Below, piece after piece: positions 1 through 12,134 of a stretch of 64,000 bases of DNA. The position numbers were made by a program, and so were the translations under genes. Origin of the DNA: Sipunculus nudus. Its lineage: Eukaryota > Annelida > Sipuncula > Golfingiida > Sipunculidae. The notes below the pieces were generated by a model that made no database searches, was not told the DNA's origin, and saw only the letters and a list, made by a program, of their open reading frames with translations. The DNA is taken from contig CM049313.1 in NCBI GenBank assembly GCA_026874595.1, positions 79,494,659 to 79,558,658 of the forward strand. Reading direction: 5' to 3'. Position 1 is the first letter of the stretch. Every line of letters begins with the position of its first letter.

Positions 1-410
1 CCCAGTCTCATTTGAAGGTTTCAAAAATAAAGAAAATAATGCTTTAAAATTAGAGACAATACACGTGGTGCCACCAGTCCTCATGAACTAATGAAATACT
101 CAATTATCAATACAGCAAGAGTCATGTCAACCAATGCATTATAGTAATTCATATACTAGAATTTATGTATCAAATTTTAATTTTCTTAGGGGCAGTTATA
201 GACCCCGTAGCTCACAGAATATAGGCAGCAATGGCCTAATTTCAGGTGCCCAGGGGGACTTTTTAGGGGCCTCTGTATATTAAGTCAACAGATTCTAGGT
301 CCTTCAGGTACGATTTGTGCCCTGTTAACTGACCCCCGGACAATGGGTGATCGCTACAGCTCAAAAGACTTACAGTCAGCCGGGCTAAAATAAGAAAAGC
401 ACCGATTTCA
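1..410. repeat. Diverged dispersed repeat, partial
   Basis: This stretch has no gene. It carries a near-palindromic motif (gtggtgccaccagtc, about 66-80) and, near its right end, the phrase acgatttgtgccctg followed by an acttacagtca segment. The same two landmarks in the same order occur at 43.85-44.09 kb, so this is read as a diverged copy of one dispersed repeat family. No coding frame survives. The left edge lies outside the window. Confidence 0.5.
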
Positions 411-593
411 ACAGTAATAGTCTAATACCTTCTTGTTTCATAACTTAATATAAACTATATTAAAGCTACTCAAATAACGTCAGTATTGTCATACTTGATT
501 TTTGTCCCACCATAAATACTCTCTGGTAGGCATGGTAACGAGTACACTAGTCCGAGCCGGGTAATAAAGACAGCCTACACTCACCTCCTGATG

Positions 594-986
594 TTTATGT
601 GTGTGTCTTTCTGCTCCTTTCCGTCTGTGTGTTTGTGTCTTTCTGCTCCTTTCCGTCTGTGTGTTTGTGTCTTTCTGCTCCTTTCCGTCTGTGTGTTTGT
701 GTCTTTCTGCTCCTTTCCGTCTGTGTGTTTGTGTCTTTCTGCTCCTTTCCGTCTCTGTGTTTGTGTCTTTCTGCTCCTTTCCGTCTGTGTGTTTGTGTCT
801 TTCTGCTCCTTTCCGTCTCTGTGTTTGTGTCTTTCTGCTCCTTTCCGTCTGTGTGTTTGTGTCTTTCTGCTCCTTTCCGTCTCTGTGTTTGTGTCTTTCT
901 GCTCCTTTCCGTCTGTGTGTTTGTGTCTTTCTGCTCCTTTCCGTCTCTGTGTTTGTGTCTTTCTGCTCCTATCCGTCTTTCTGATT
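594..986. repeat. 32-bp minisatellite, about 12 copies
   Basis: A T-rich unit containing tctttctgctcctttccg recurs every 32 bp (for example ctgctcc at 611 and 643). A single G/C variant (gtctgtg or gtctctg) marks copies: the first four are G, then C and G alternate to the end, so the right part is organised as a 64-bp dimer. Because 32 is not a multiple of 3 and the unit lacks stops, it produces long open frames in all three plus-strand phases; these are not genes. Confidence 0.95.
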
Positions 987-1511
987 TCTACCTCTTCAAC
1001 AATGCGTGCTGTCCGTGCCGTTTATTTTATTATTATATATCGATTTTCCTGTCAGTACGTAAAATGGGCCATGGAGTCTTGTTAGCCGGTACAAATAGGT
1101 GCTTTTTCTTTGCTAACAATACGTGTGTTATCAATGGCTATAAGTTACACGTGGGCACACCTGACTTGGAACTGTTATGTGAAGTAATAACTTCGTCCAT
1201 AAATCAGCAAACAAGACCTTTTGAACGAGGTCCTATGTTTTTCTGAACGATAGAATTGATTTGTTTCACGTTTACTGGTGTTTAACAGGGACGGACAGAA
1301 CATTCTAGAAGATGGGGGTAGTTGGAAGTGTGCAGGGGATGGGATGCTGGTCACTCATCACGCTGGCTGAGATGATCGAGACGGAAATCCCGGCGCTCCT
1401 TCAGCAACGATAAAGATGACATCTAAGTTTAATTATTATCTATTTAGTATTAGGCCATAGAATATGCAAAGTTCAGCGGAGAAGGGGATGAAAATTAGGA
1501 GACAGAGAGAT
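987..1511. other. Unique spacer between two arrays
   Basis: No recognisable gene. The stretch holds one 33-codon frame (1312-1413, plus) and then AT-rich DNA that leads into the large satellite. Part of it (about 1390-1402, atcccggcgct) resembles the satellite core, so the array edge may be degenerate here. Confidence 0.4.
1312..1413 (+). other. Short ORF of 33 codons, unproven
   Basis: An ATG with a good context (agaagatgggg) opens a 33-codon frame ending in TAA. The C-terminal half (EMIETEIPALLQQR) has protein-like composition, but no family is recognised and there is no neighbouring exon support. The frame partly overlaps the stretch that resembles the adjacent satellite monomer, which argues for chance. 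Confidence 0.12.
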
Positions 1512-2149
1512 GCTGTAATCCGGTTAAAAGCGTATATTTAGATACAAGAACCCGGTGCTGTTATCCGGTTAAAATGGTAAATTTAGATGAAATGATCCCG
1601 GCGCTGTTATCCAGTTAAAAGCGTATATTTAGATGAAATGATTCCGGTGCTGTTATCCAGTTAAAAGGGTATATTTAGATGAAATGATCCCGGCGCTGTT
1701 ATCCGGTAAAAAAAGCGTATATTTAGATGAAAATATCCCGTTGCTGTTGTCCGGTTAAAAGCGTATATTAAGATGAAAATTTCCCGGCGCTGTTATCCGG
1801 GTAAAAGCGTGTATTTACATGAAAATTTCCCGGCGCTGTTATCCGGTTAAAAGAGTATATTTACATGAAATTTTGCCGGCGCTGTTATCCGGTTAAAAGC
1901 GTGTATTTAGATGAAAAGATTCCGGCGCTGTTATCCGGTAAAAAATGCGTATATTTAGATGAAAATATTCCATCGCTGTTATCCGGTTAAAAGCGTGTAT
2001 TTAGATGAAAATATCCCGGCGCTGTTATCCGGTAAAAAAGCGTGTATTTAGATGAAAAGATTCCGGCGCTGTTATCCGGTAAAAAGCGTGTATTTCGATG
2101 AAAAGATTCCGGCGCTGTTATCCGGTAAAAAAAGCGTGTATTTAGATGA

Positions 2150-3560
2150 AAAGATTCCGGCGCTGTTATCCGGATAAAAGCGTGTATTTAGATGAAAATA
2201 TCCCGGCGCTGTTATCCGGTAAAAAAGCGTGTATTTAGATGAAAAGATCCCGTCGCTGTTATCCGAATAAAAGCGTATATTTAGATGAAATGATCCCGGC
2301 GCTGTTATCCGGTTAAAAGCGTATATTAAGATGAAAATATCCCTGCGCTGTTATCCGGTTAAAAGCGTATATATAGATAAAAATATCCCGGCGCTGTTAT
2401 CCGTTTAAAAGCGTATATTTAGATGAAAATTTCCCGGCGCTGATATCCGTTAAAAAAAGCGTATATTTAGCTGAAAATATCCCGGCGCTGTTATCCGATA
2501 AAAAAAGCGTATATTTAGATGAAAATATCCCGGCGCTGTTATCCGGTAAAAAAAGCGGGAATTTAGATGAAAAGATTCCGGCGCTGTTATCCGGTTTAAA
2601 GCGTGTATTTAGATGAAAAGATTCCGGCGCTTTTATCCGGTAAAAAAAGCGTATATTTAGATGAAAAGATTCCGGCGCTGTTATCCGGTTAAAAGCGTAT
2701 ATTTAGATGAAAATATCCCGGCGCTGTTATCCGGTAAAAAAGCGTGTATTTAGATGAAAAAGATTCCGGCGCTGTTATCCGGTTAAAAGCGTGTATTTAG
2801 ATGAAAAGATTCCGGCGCTGTTATCCGGTAAAAAAAGCGTGTATTTAGATGAAAAGATTCCGGCGCTGTTATCCGGATAAAAGCGTGTATTTAGATGAAA
2901 ATATCCCGGCGCTGTTATCCGGTAAAAAAGCGTGTATTTAGATGAAAAGATCCCGTCGCTGTTATCCGAATAAAAGCGTATATTTAGATGAAATGATCCC
3001 GGCGCTGTTATCCGGTTAAAAGCGTATATTAAGATGAAAATATCCCTGCGCTGTTATCCGGTTAAAAGCGTATATATAGATAAAAATATCCCTGCGCTGT
3101 TATCCGTTTAAAAGCGTATATTTAGATGAAAATTTCCCGGCGCTGATATCCGTTAAAAAAAGCGTATATTTAGCTGAAAATATCCCGGCGCTGTTATCCG
3201 GTAAAAAAAGCGTATATTTAGATGAAAATATCCCGGCGCTGTTATCCGGTAAAAAAAGCGGGAATTTAGATGAAAAGATTCCGGCGCTGTTATCCGGTTT
3301 AAAGCGTGTATTTAGATGAAAAGATTCCGGCGCGGTTATCCGGTAAAAAATGCGTATATTTAGATGAAAAGATTCCGGCGCTGTTATCCGGTTAAAAGCG
3401 TGTATTTAGATGGAAATTTCCCGGCGCTGTTATCCGGTAAAAAAGCGTGTATTTAGATGGAAATTTCCCGGCGCTGTTATCCGGTAAAAAAGCGTGTATT
3501 TAGATGAAAAGATTCCGGCGCTGTTATCCGGTTAAAAGCGTATATTTAGATGAAAATATC
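2150..3560. repeat. ~704-bp tandem duplication inside the satellite
   Basis: Marker monomers recur with the same offset: the cgtcgctgttatccgaat variant at about 2251 and 2954, and the agcgggaattta variant at about 2554 and 3258. A block of about 15 monomers is therefore duplicated head to tail. The two halves differ at only scattered positions. Confidence 0.8.
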
Positions 3561-6500
3561 CTGGCGCTGTTATCCGGTAAAAAAGCGTGTATTTAGATGA
3601 AAAGATTCCGGCGCTGTTATCTGGTTAAAAGTGTGTATTTAGATGAAAATATCTCGGCGCTGTTATCCGGTAAAAAAGCGTGTATTTAGATGAAAAGATT
3701 CCGGCGCTGTTATCCGGTTAAAAGCGTGTATTTAGATGAAAAGATTCCGGCGCTGTTATCCGGTAAAAAAAGCGTGTATTTAGATGAAAAGATTCCGGCG
3801 CTGTTATCTGGTTAAAAGCGTGTATTTAGATGAAAATATCCCGGCGCTGTTAACCGGTAAAAAAGCGTGTATTTAGATGAAAAGATTCCGGCGCTGTTAT
3901 CCGGTTAAAAGCGTGTATTTAGATGAAAAGATTCCGGCGCTGTTATCCGGTAAAAAAGCGTATATTTAGATGAAAAGATTCTGGCGCTGTTATCCGGTTA
4001 AAAGCGTTTATTTAGATGAAAATATCCCGGCGCTGTTATCCGGTAAAAAGCGTGTATTTAGATGAAAAGATTCCGGCGCTGTTATCCGGTTAAAAGCGTG
4101 TATTTAGATGAAAAGATTCCGGCGCTGTTATCCGGTAAAAAAAGCGTGTATTTAGATGAAAAGATTCCGGCGCTGTTATCCGGATAAAAGCGTGTATTTA
4201 GATGAAAATATCCCGGCGCTGTTATCCGGTAAAAAAGCGTGTATTTAGATGAAAAGATCCCGTCGCTGTTATCCGAATAAAAGCGTATATTTAGATGAAA
4301 TGATCCCGGCGCTTTTATCCGGTTAAAAGCGTATATTTAGATGAAAATTTCCCGGCGCTGTTATCCGGGTAAAAGCGTGTATTTACATGAAAATTTCCCG
4401 GCGCTGTTATCCGGTTAAAAGCGTATATTTACATGAAATTTTGCCGGCGCTGTTATCCGGTTAAAAGCGTGTATTTAGATGAAAAGATTCCGGCGCTGTT
4501 ATCCGGTAAAAAAAGCGTATATTTAGATGAAAATTTCCCGGCGCTGTTATCCGGGTAAAAGCGTGTATTTACATGAAAATTTCCCGGCGCTGTTATCCGG
4601 TTAAAAGCGTATATTTACATGAAATTTTGCCGGCGCTGTTATCCGGTTAAAAGCGTGTATTTAGATGAAAATATCCCGGCGCTGTTATCCGGTAAAAAAG
4701 CGTGTATTTAGATGAAATGATCCCGGCGCTGTTATCCGGTTAAAAGCGTATATTAAGATGAAAATATCCCTGCGCTGTTATCCGGTTAAAAGCGTATATT
4801 AAGATGAAAATATCCCTGCGCTGTTTTCCGGTTAAAAGCGAATATATAGATAAAAATATCCCGGCGCTGTTATCCGTTTAAAAGCGTATATTTAGATGAA
4901 AATTTCCCGGCGCTGATATCCGTTAAAAAAAGCGTATATTTAGCTGAAAATATCACGGCGCTGTTATCCGGTAAAAAAAGCGTATATTTAGATGAAAATA
5001 TCCCGGCGCTGTTATCCGGTAAAAAAAGCGGGAATTTAGATGAAAAGATTCCGGCGCTGTTATCCGGTTTAAAGCGTGTATTTAGATGAAAAGATTCCGG
5101 CGCTGTTATCCGGTAAAAAAAGCGTATATTTAGATGAAAAGATTCCGGCGCTGTTATCCGGTTAAAAGCGTGTATTTAGATGGAAATATCCCGGCGCTGT
5201 TATCCGGTAAAAAAGCGTGTATTTAGATGAAAAGATTCCGGCGCTGTTATCCGGTTAAAAGCGTATATTTAGATGAAAATATCCTGGCGCTGTTATCCGG
5301 TAAAAAAGCGTGTATTTAGATGAAAAGATTCCGGCGCTGTTATCTGGTTAAAAGTGTGTATTTAGATGAAAATATCCCGGCGCTGTTATCCGGTAAAAAA
5401 GCGTGTATTTAGATGAAAAGATTCCGGCGCTGTTATCCGGTTAAAAGCGTGTATTTAGATGAAAAGATTCCGGCGCTGTTATCCGGTAAAAAAAGCGTAT
5501 ATTTAGATGAAAAGATTCCGGCGCTGTTATCCGGTTAAAAGCGTGTATTTAGATGAAAATATCCCGGCGCTGTTAACCGGTAAAAAAGCGTGTATTTAGA
5601 TGAAAAGATTCCGGCGCTGTTATCCGGTTAAAAGCGTGTATTTAGATGAAAAGATTCCGGCGCTGTTATCCGGTAAAAAAAGCGTGTATTTAGATGAAAA
5701 GATTCCGGCGCTGTTATCCGGATAAAAGCGTGTATTTAGATGAAAATATCCCGGCGCTGTTATCCGGTAAAAAAGCGTGTATTTAGATGAAAAGATCCCG
5801 TCGCTGTTATCCGAATAAAAGCGTATATTTAGATGAAATGATCCCGGCGCTGTTATCCGGTTAAAAGCGTATATATAGATAAAAATATCCCGGCGCTGTT
5901 ATCCGTTTAAAAGCGTATATTTAGATGAAAATTTCCCTGCGCTGATATCCGTTAAAAAAGCATATATTTAGCTGAAAATATCCCGGCGCTGTTATCCGGT
6001 AAAAAAAGCGTATATTTAGATGAAAATATCCCGGCGCTGTTATCCGGTAAAAAAAGCGGGAATTTAGATGAAAAGATTCCGGCGCTGTTATCCGGTTTAA
6101 AGCGTGTATTTAGATGAAAAGATTCCGGCGCTGTTATCCGGTAAAAAAAGCGTATATTTAGATGAAAAGATCCCGGCGCTGTTATCCAGTTAAAAGCGTA
6201 TATTAAGATGAAAATATCCCTGCGCTGTTATCCGGTTAAAAGCGTATATATAGATAAAAATATCCCGGCGCTGTTATCCGTTTAAAAGCGTATATTTAGA
6301 TGAAAATTTCCCGGCGCTGATATCCGTTAAAAAAAGCGTATATTTAGCTGAAAATATCCCGGCGCTGTTATCCGGTAAAAAAAGCGTATATTTAGATGAA
6401 AATATCCCAGCGCTGTTATCCGGTAAAAAAAGCGGGAATTTAGATGAAAAGATTCCGGCGCTGTTATCCGGTTTAAAGCGTGTATTTAGATGAAAAGATT

Positions 6501-9500
6501 CCGGCGCTGTTATCCGGTAAAAAAAGCGTATATTTAGATGAAAAGATTCCGGCGCTGTTATCCGGTTAAAAGCGTATATTAAGATGAAAATATCCCTGCG
6601 CTGTTATCCGGTTAAAAGCGTATATATAGATAAAAATATCCCGGCGCTGTTATCCGTTTAAAAGCGTATATTTAGATGAAAATTTCCCGGCGCTGATATC
6701 CGTTAAAAAAAGCGTATATTTAGCTGAAAATATCCCGGCGCTGTTATCCGGTAAAAAAAGCGTATATTTAGATGAAAATATCCCAGCGCTGTTATCCGGT
6801 AAAAAAAGCGGGAATTTAGATGAAAAGATTCCGGCGCTGTTATCCGGTTTAAAGCGTGTATTTACATGAAAAGATTCCGGCGCTGTTATCCGGTAAAAAA
6901 AGCGTATATTTAGATGAAAAGATTCCGGCGCTGTTATCCGGTTAAAAGCGTGTATTTAGATGGAAATATCCCGGCGCTGTTATCCGGGTAAAAAAGCGTG
7001 TATTTAGATGAAAAGATTCCGGCGCTGTTATCCGGTTAAAAGCGTGTATTTAGATGAAAATATCCCGGCGCTGTTATCCGGTAAAAAGGCGTGTATTTAG
7101 ATGAAAAGATTCCGGCGCTGTTATCCGGTTAAAAGCGTGTATTTAGATGAAAATATCCCGGCGCTGTTATCCGGTAAAAAAGCGTGTATTTAGATGAAAA
7201 GATTAGGGCGCTGTTATCCGGTTAAAAGCGTGTATTTAGATGAAAAGATTCCGGCGCTGTTATCCAGTAAAAAAAAGCGTATATTTAGATGAAAAGATTC
7301 CGGCGCTGTTATCCGGTTAAAAGCGTGTATTTAGATGAAAATATCCCGGCGCTGTTATCCAGTAAAAAAGCGTGTATTTAGATGAAAAGATTCCGGCGCT
7401 GTTATCCGGTTAAAAGCGTGTATTTAGATGAAAAGATTCCGGCGCTGTTATCCGGTAAAAAAGCGTATATTTAGATGAAAAGATTCCGGCGCTGTTATCC
7501 GGTTAAAAGCGTTTATTTAGATGAAAATATCCCGGCGCTGTTATCCGGTAAAAAAGCATGTATTTAGATGAAAAGATTCCGGCGCGGTTATCCGGTAAAA
7601 AATGCGTATATTTAGATGAAAAGATTCCGGCGCTGTTATCCGGTTAAAAGCGTGTATTTAGATGGAAATTTCCCGGCGCTGTTATCCGGTAAAAAAGCGT
7701 GTATTTAGATGAAAAGATTCCGGCGCTGTTATCCGGTTAAAAGCGTATATTTAGATGAAAATATCCTGGCGCTGTTATCCGGTAAAAAAGCGTGTATTTA
7801 GATGAAAAGATTCCGGCGCTGTTATCTGGTTAAAAGTGTGTATTTAGATGAAAATATCTCGGCGCTGTTATCCGGTAAAAAAGCGTGTATTTAGATGAAA
7901 AGATTCCGGCGCTGTTATCCGGTTAAAAGCGTGTATTTAGATGAAAAGATTCCGGCGCTGTTATCCGGTAAAAAAAGCGTGTATTTAGATGAAAAGATTC
8001 CGGCGCTGTTATCTGGTTAAAAGCGTGTATTTAGATGAAAATATCCCGGCGCTGTTAACCGGTAAAAAAGCGTGTATTTAGATGAAAAGATTCCGGCGCT
8101 GTTATCCGGTTAAAAGCGTGTATTTAGATGAAAAGATTCCGGCGCTGTTATCCGGTAAAAAAGCGTATATTTAGATGAAAAGATTCTGGCGCTGTTATCC
8201 GGTTAAAAGCGTTTATTTAGATGAAAATATCCCGGCGCTGTTATCCGGTAAAAAGCGTGTATTTAGATGAAAAGATTCCGGCGCTGTTATCCGGTTAAAA
8301 GCGTGTATTTAGATGAAAAGATTCCGGCGCTGTTATCCGGTAAAAAAAGCGTGTATTTAGATGAAAAGATTCCGGCGCTGTTATCCGGATAAAAGCGTGT
8401 ATTTAGATGAAAATATCCCGGCGCTGTTATCCGGTAAAAAAGCGTGTATTTAGATGAAAAGATCCCGTCGCTGTTTTCCGAATAAAAGCGTATATTTAGA
8501 TGAAATGATCCCGGCGCTGTTATCCGGTTAAAAGCGTATATTTAGATGAAAATTTCCCGGCGCTGTTATCCGGGTAAAAGCGTGTATTTACATGAAAATT
8601 TCCCGGCGCTGTTATCCGGTTAAAAGCGTATATTTACATGAAATTTTGCCGGCGCTGTTATCCGGTTAAAAGCGTGTATTTAGATGAAAAGATTCCGGCG
8701 CTGTTATCCGGTAAAAAAAGCGTATATTTAGATGAAAATTTCCCGGCGCTGTTATCCGGGTAAAAGCGTGTATTTACATGAAAATTTCCCGGCGCTGTTA
8801 TCCGGTTAAAAGCGTATATTTACATGAAATTTTGCCGGCGCTGTTATCCGGTTAAAAGCGTGTATTTAGATGAAAATATTCCGGCGCTGTTATCCGGTAA
8901 AAAAGCGTGTATTTAGATGAAATGATCCCGGCGCTGTTATCCGGTTAAAAGCGTATATTAAGATGAAAATATCCCTGCGCTGTTATCCGGTTAAAAGCGT
9001 ATATTAAGATGAAAATATCCCTGCGCTGTTATCCGGTTAAAAGCGTATATATAGATAAAAATATCCCGGCGCTGTTATCCGTTTAAAAGCGTATATTTAG
9101 ATGAAAATTTCCCGGCGCTGATATCCGTTAAAAAAAGCGTATATTTAGCTGAAAATATCACGGCGCTGTTATCCGGTAAAAAAAGCGTATATTTAGATGA
9201 AAATATCCCGGCGCTGTTATCCGGTAAAAAAAGCGGGAATTTAGATGAAAAGATTCCGGCGCTGTTATCCGGTTTAAAGCGTGTATTTAGATGAAAAGAT
9301 TCCGGCGCTGTTATCCGGTAAAAAAAGCGTATATTTAGATGAAAAGATTCCGGCGCTGTTATCCGGTTAAAAGCGTGTATTTAGATGGAAATATCCCGGC
9401 GCTGTTATCCGGTAAAAAAGCGTGTATTTAGATGAAAAGATTCCGGCGCTGTTATCCGGTTAAAAGCGTATATTTAGATGAAAATATCCTGGCGCTGTTA

Positions 9501-11400
9501 TCCGGTAAAAAAGCGTGTATTTAGATGAAAAGATTCCGGCGCTGTTATCTGGTTAAAAGTATGTATTTAGATGAAAATATCCCGGCGCTGTTATCCGGTA
9601 AAAAAGCGTGTATTTAGATGAAAAGATTCCGGCGCTGTTATCCGGTTAAAAGCGTGTATTTAGATGAAAAGATTCCGGCGCTGTTATCCGGTAAAAAAAG
9701 CGTATATTTAGATGAAAAGATTCCGGCGCTGTTATCCGGTTAAAAGCGTGTATTTAGATGAAAATATCCCGGCGCTGTTAACCGGTAAAAAAGCGTGTAT
9801 TTAGATGAAAAGATTCCGGCGCTGTTATCCGGTTAAAAGCGTGTATTTAGATGAAAAGATTCCGGCGCTGTTATCCGGTAAAAAAAGCGTGTATTTAGAT
9901 GAAAAGATTCCGGCGCTGTTATCCGGATAAAAGCGTGTATTTAGATGAAAATATCCCGGCGCTGTTATCCGGTAAAAAAGCGTGTATTTAGATGAAAAGA
10001 TCCCGTCGCTGTTATCCGAATAAAAGCGTATATTTAGATGAAATGATCCCGGCGCTGTTATCCGGTTAAAAGCGTATATATAGATAAAAATATCCCGGCG
10101 CTGTTATCCGTTTAAAAGCGTATATTTAGATGAAAATTTCCCGGCGCTGATATCCGTTAAAAAAGCATATATTTAGCTGAAAATATCCCGGCGCTGTTAT
10201 CCGGTAAAAAAAGCGTATATTTAGATGAAAATATCCCGGCGCTGTTATCCGGTAAAAAAAGCGGGAATTTAGATGAAAAGATTCCGGCGCTGTTATCCGG
10301 TTTAAAGCGTGTATTTAGATGAAAAGATTCCGGCGCTGTTATCCGGTAAAAAAAGCGTATATTTAGATGAAAAGATCCCGGCGCTGTTATCCGGTTAAAA
10401 GCGTATATTAAGATGAAAATATCCCTGCGCTGTTATCCGGTTAAAAGCGTATATATAGATAAAAATATCCCGGCGCTGTTATCCGTTTAAAAGCGTATAT
10501 TTAGATGAAAATTTCCCGGCGCTGATATCCGTTAAAAAAAGCGTATATTTAGCTGAAAATATCCCGTCGCTGTTATCCGGTAAAAAAAGCGTATATTTAG
10601 ATGAAAATATCCCGGCGCTGTTATCCGGTAAAAAAAGCGGGAATTTAGATGAAAAGATTCCGGCGCTGTTATCCGGTTTAAAGCGTGTATTTACATGAAA
10701 AGATTCCGGCGCTGTTATCCGGTAAAAAAAGCGTATATTTAGATGAAAAGATTCCGGCGCTGTTATCCGGTTAAAAGCGTGTATTTAGATGGAAATATCC
10801 CGGCGCTGTTATCCGGGTAAAAAAGCGTGTATTTAGATGAAAAGATTCCGGCGCTGTTATCCGGTTAAAAGCGTGTATTTAGATGAAAATATCCCGGCGC
10901 TGTTATCCGGTAAAAAGGCGTGTATTTAGATGAAAAGATTCCGGCGCTGTTATCCGGTTAAAAGCGTGTATTTAGATGAAAATATCCCGGCGCTGTTATC
11001 CGGTAAAAAAGCGTGTATTTAGATGAAAAGATTAGGGCGCTGTTATCCGGTTAAAAGCGTGTATTTAGATGAAAAGATTCCGGCGCTGTTATCCAGTAAA
11101 AAAAAGCGTATATTTAGATGAAAAGATTCCGGCGCTGTTATCCGGTTAAAAGCGTGTATTTAGATGAAAATATCCCGGCGCTGTTATCCAGTAAAAAAGC
11201 GTGTATTTAGATGAAAAGATTCCGGCGCTGTTATCCGGTTAAAAGCGTGTATTTAGATGAAAAGATTCCGGCGCTGTTATCCGGTAAAAAAGCGTATATT
11301 TAGATGAAAAGATTCCGGCGCTGTTATCCGGTTAAAAGCGTTTATTTAGATGAAAATATCCCGGCGCTGTTATCCGGTAAAAAAGCATGTATTTAGATGA
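3331..11400. repeat. ~4.2-kb higher-order duplication inside the satellite
   Basis: A block beginning at the rare cgcggttatcc monomer (3331) recurs at 7583. The agcgggaattta markers at 5028, 6056 and 6432 recur at 9232, 10261 and 10637 (offset about 4205). The left copy carries one additional ~376-bp module (markers 6056, 6432, 6808) compared with the right copy (10261, 10637), so after that point the offset falls to about 3829 (agcatg at 7556 and 11385). One extra monomer near 3.42-3.48 kb explains the initial offset of about 4252. Confidence 0.82.
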
Positions 11401-12134
11401 AAAGATTCCGGCGCTGTTATCCGGTTAAAAGCGTGTATTTAGATGAAAAGATTCCGGCGCTGTTATCCGGTAAAAAAAGCGTGTATTTAGATGAAAAGAT
11501 TCCGGCGCTGTTATCCGGATAAAAGCGTGTATTTAGATGAAAATATCCCGGCGCTGTTATCCGGTAAAAAAGCGTGTATTAAGATGAAAATATCCCTGCG
11601 CTGTTATCCGGTTAAAAGCGTATATATAGATAAAAATATCCCGGCGCTGTTATCCGTTTAAAAGCGTGTATTTAGATGAAAATATCCCGGCGCTGTTATC
11701 CGGTAAAAAGGCGTGTATTTAGATGAAAAGATTCCGGCGCTGTTATCCGTTTAAAAGCGTGTATTTAGATGAAAATATCCCGGCGCTGTTATCCGGTAAA
11801 AAGCGTGTATTTAGATGAAAAGATTACGGCGCTGTTATCCGGTTAAAAGCGTGTATTTAGATGAAAAGATTCCGGCGCTGTTATCCGGTAAAAAAAGCGT
11901 GTATTTAGATGAAAAGATTCCGGCGCTGTTATCCGGTTAAAAGCGTGTATTTAGATGAAAATATCCCGGCGCTGTTATCCGGTAAAAAAGCGTGTATTTA
12001 GATGAAAAGATTCCGGCGCTGTTATCCGGTTAAAAGCGTGTATTTACATGAAAAGATTCCGGCGCTGTTATCCGGTAAAAAAGCGTATATTTAGATGAAA
12101 AGATTCCGGCGCTGTTATCCGGTTAAAAGCGTTT

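Noticed and set aside
591-1246. Three overlapping open frames with Cys/Leu/Ser repeats
   Set aside because: They are the same 32-bp minisatellite read in three phases.
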